DNA of 35,030 nt from positions 1 to 35,030 of the forward strand of contig CAYLUN010000057.1 in the NCBI GenBank assembly GCA_964386865.1. The letters are read 5' to 3'. How positions within the stretch are numbered: position 1 is the first letter of the stretch; each line of letters opens with the position of its first letter. The stretch comes from CAYLUN01 sp964386865 (GTDB taxonomy: Bacteria; Verrucomicrobiota; Kiritimatiellia; RFP12; UBA1067). Below the pieces are notes generated by a model that was not told where the DNA came from, searched no databases, and saw only the letters and a program-made list of their open reading frames with translations. This document shows positions 33,582 to 35,030 of this stretch, in pieces. The position numbers and the translations under genes are program-made.

Positions 33582-33829
33582 CGGTAATCGTCACCTTCCG
33601 CTACAGCCAGCATGTCAGAGACGTTTGTCATGTCGCCGATCAATGTTCGCGTGGCGTGAAAAACAGGTGTCCGGCAAGCTTTTCTCTTGCTCCGCGCAGG
33701 ATTCAGCATCTGCTTGAGGCCTGCTCGCATCGCCTCGTTGACGGCTGCGCGGAGGCCGACTTTCCGCTCTTCGCGGAGGCGAGTAAGTTGCACGGCGATA
33801 TCGTCGTCCAGTGTTAGCGTCGTACGCAT
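33578..33829 (-). CDS. vapB: Ribbon-helix-helix antitoxin (VapB family)
   Basis: This protein has 83 residues. The N-terminal MRTTLTLDDDIAVQLTRLRE, followed by GLRAAVNEAMRAGL, is a ribbon-helix-helix DNA-binding domain of the CopG/Arc/VapB kind. The C-terminal part should wrap around and block the VapC active site. The antitoxin-first order and the 4-nt overlap with vapC are standard. VapB normally represses its own promoter; copies of GATGT[CA] at 33830, 33852 and 33860 could be operator half-sites. No ribosome-binding site precedes the start, in line with the very short predicted leader. Confidence 0.82.
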   Translation of the reverse strand: MRTTLTLDDDIAVQLTRLREERKVGLRAAVNEAMRAGLKQMLNPARSKRKACRTPVFHATRTLIGDMTNVSDMLAVAEGDDYR

Positions 33830-33837
33830 GATGTAGA

Positions 33838-33867
33838 AACATAACCGATTTGATGTCGTGATGTCAA
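33838..33867 (-). promoter_or_regulatory. Probable sigma70-type promoter of vapBC, giving a (near-)leaderless mRNA
   Basis: On the minus strand TTGACA (complement of 33862-33867, perfect -35), an 18-bp spacer and TATGTT (complement of 33838-33843, 4 of 6). Transcription would start near 33831, within a few bases of the vapB ATG at 33829. The absence of any Shine-Dalgarno sequence there agrees. Confidence 0.55.
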
Positions 33868-33895
33868 TGGGCGGTTGGGCAGGGCAACAGGAGCC

Positions 33896-35030
33896 TTACC
33901 GTTTCCGGTACTGGGTCATGGTGGTGCGGTAGACGCGGCGGAAGACCTTGCCGAGGTAGCTTTTGCTGGAGAAGCCGCAGGCCTTGGCGATGGCGGTGAC
34001 GGAGAGGCTGGACTCGGAGAGGAGCGCGGTGACGCGCTTGAGGCGGGTGCGCTGAAGCTCCTCTTGGATCGTGCCGGCCCGCGCCTTGCGGAAGCGCAGC
34101 TCCAGCAGGCGGCGCGAGACGCCCGCGTGCCGCACGACGTCCGGCACGCCGATGGGGTTTTGCGCGTTAAGCCAGATGAACTCGAGGGCGCGGGCCACGA
34201 CGGCGTCGCCGATGTGGACGGCCTCGGTCGAGCGGCGCGTCAAGACGTGCAGCGGCGGGAAGGTGCGGGCCGACCGTTTGGCGGCGCGCGTGCGGCGCAT
34301 GGCGTCGTCGAGCAGCCCCGCGGCCTCGTAGCCCATGCGCTCGGCGTCGAGCGCGATGCTCGAGAGCGGCGGCGTGGTGGAGTCGCAGATCAGCTCGTCG
34401 TTGTCCACGGCCAGCACGGCCACCGCGTGCGGCACGTCGAGCCCGGCGGTGAGGCAGGCGTCCAGTACCTGGCGGCCGCGCACGTCCATGGCGGCGAAGA
34501 CGGCGAGCGGCTTGGGCAGCGACCGCAGCCAGGCGCAGAGGCGGTCGCGCTCGAGTCCCCAGTCCTGTTTCTCGCGGGCCGAGAGCGGGCCATAGGTGGA
34601 GCATGCGAAGCCCGCCTGTGCGACGCAGGCGGCGAAGGCCGCTCCGCGGTCGCGCGACCAGTTGATGCCGTGGATCTCGCCGACGAAAGCGAAGTGGGTG
34701 AAGCGGCGCTCGAGGAAGTGCTGGGCCGCGAGCTCGCCGATAGCGCGCTGGTCTGAGGCGAGCACGCTGTGGCGGGCGAGCAGGCCGGGCGGCAGGCGCG
34801 CCTCATCGAGCGGATCGATCAGCACCGCGGGCACGTCGGCGGCCAGCACCGCGTTGGCGTAGGCCGTGTTTTGGATCACGCCGATGATGCCCGAGCCGCC
34901 CCACGATTTGAGCGCGTGCAGGCGCTGCTCGCCCGCGCGCCCTTCGGCGACGTGCAGGCTCCACGGGCCGTGGATGCGCTCGTAGCGCAGCACGCCGCGC
35001 AGGATGTCGCGGTGCGCCTGCTCGTTGGTC
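33896..35030 (-). CDS. XylR-type AraC-family transcription regulator (N-terminal end beyond window)
   Basis: The frame is open to the right edge, so the start lies outside; 377 residues are visible. The first visible residues (TNEQAHRDILRGVLRYERIHGPW) match the start of a LacI/periplasmic-binding-protein-like sugar-sensing domain, which runs to about residue 270. It includes ASDQRAIGELAAQHFLERRF and AVLAVDNDELICDSTTPPLSS. The C-terminal 100 residues form an AraC HTH pair (VPDVVRHAGVSRRLLELRFR and LSVTAIAKACGFSSKSYLGK). This is the layout of XylR-type activators that bind a sugar and turn on catabolic genes. It lies upstream of vapBC-GH78-GH2 in the same direction, so it may control the glycosidase operon. 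Confidence 0.9.
   Translation of the reverse strand, partial: TNEQAHRDILRGVLRYERIHGPWSLHVAEGRAGEQRLHALKSWGGSGIIGVIQNTAYANAVLAADVPAVLIDPLDEARLPPGLLARHSVLASDQRAIGELAAQHFLERRFTHFAFVGEIHGINWSRDRGAAFAACVAQAGFACSTYGPLSAREKQDWGLERDRLCAWLRSLPKPLAVFAAMDVRGRQVLDACLTAGLDVPHAVAVLAVDNDELICDSTTPPLSSIALDAERMGYEAAGLLDDAMRRTRAAKRSARTFPPLHVLTRRSTEAVHIGDAVVARALEFIWLNAQNPIGVPDVVRHAGVSRRLLELRFRKARAGTIQEELQRTRLKRVTALLSESSLSVTAIAKACGFSSKSYLGKVFRRVYRTTMTQYRKR

Overview
The window is a very GC-rich stretch of bacterial chromosome from a metagenome-style assembly (it contains a 100-N scaffold gap). The gene content suggests a member of the PVC group, most likely Kiritimatiellota or a relative: a sulfatase, a quinoprotein-like beta-propeller, secreted FAD oxidoreductase sequence joined to autotransporter-associated beta-strand repeats, XylR-type AraC regulators, double-GYF proteins and several secreted esterases and glycosidases. 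The phylum is an inference from gene families; there is no rRNA gene or other marker here.

Layout. 1-486 is the 3' end of a sulfatase with two C-terminal EF-hands. 668-1882 is a secreted PQQ-like beta-propeller. 1883-2347 is a gene-free region with two inverted pairs of REP-like hairpins and a good sigma70-type promoter. 2348-7419 is a signalling and envelope block: SH3 protein, M48 lipoprotein protease, CHASE2-adenylate cyclase and a cyclic-nucleotide-binding MscS channel. 7500-8157 is a decayed secreted-protein gene. 8467-9435 is a soluble FHA-adenylate cyclase whose stop overlaps the start of a giant secreted gene (9432-16285). That giant gene is interrupted only by an artefactual gap: the 55 bp on either side are identical, and merging them restores one frame of 2232 codons.

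16412-18943 holds an SGNH esterase and a CE7 acetyl esterase, followed by a broken SGNH fragment. 19338-20225 (minus) is a ferritin-like/VIT membrane metal transporter. 20470-22303 carries an SDR and a secreted alpha/beta hydrolase. 22307-23809 (minus) is a metallophosphoesterase-PHP fusion. 24057-27646 holds two tandem double-GYF coiled-coil proteins. On the minus strand, reading from the right edge, come an XylR/AraC regulator, vapB, vapC, a GH78-like alpha-L-rhamnosidase and a GH2 enzyme. vapB/vapC and vapC/GH78 each overlap by 4 nt.

How the genes may work together. Sulfatase, SGNH and CE7 esterases, GH78 and GH2 fit the breakdown of a sulfated or acetylated, rhamnose-containing polysaccharide, with the XylR/AraC protein as a possible sugar-responsive regulator. 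Separately, two class III cyclases with complete catalytic residues flank an MscS channel with a cyclic-nucleotide-binding domain. With the SH3/M48 envelope pair this looks like a cAMP-controlled envelope or osmotic response module, and it is the best candidate here for an undescribed system.

Dispersed REP-like (REPIN-type) inverted hairpin pairs occur at 503-552, 2008-2074, 2153-2232 and 20366-20418. No RAYT transposase is present in the window.
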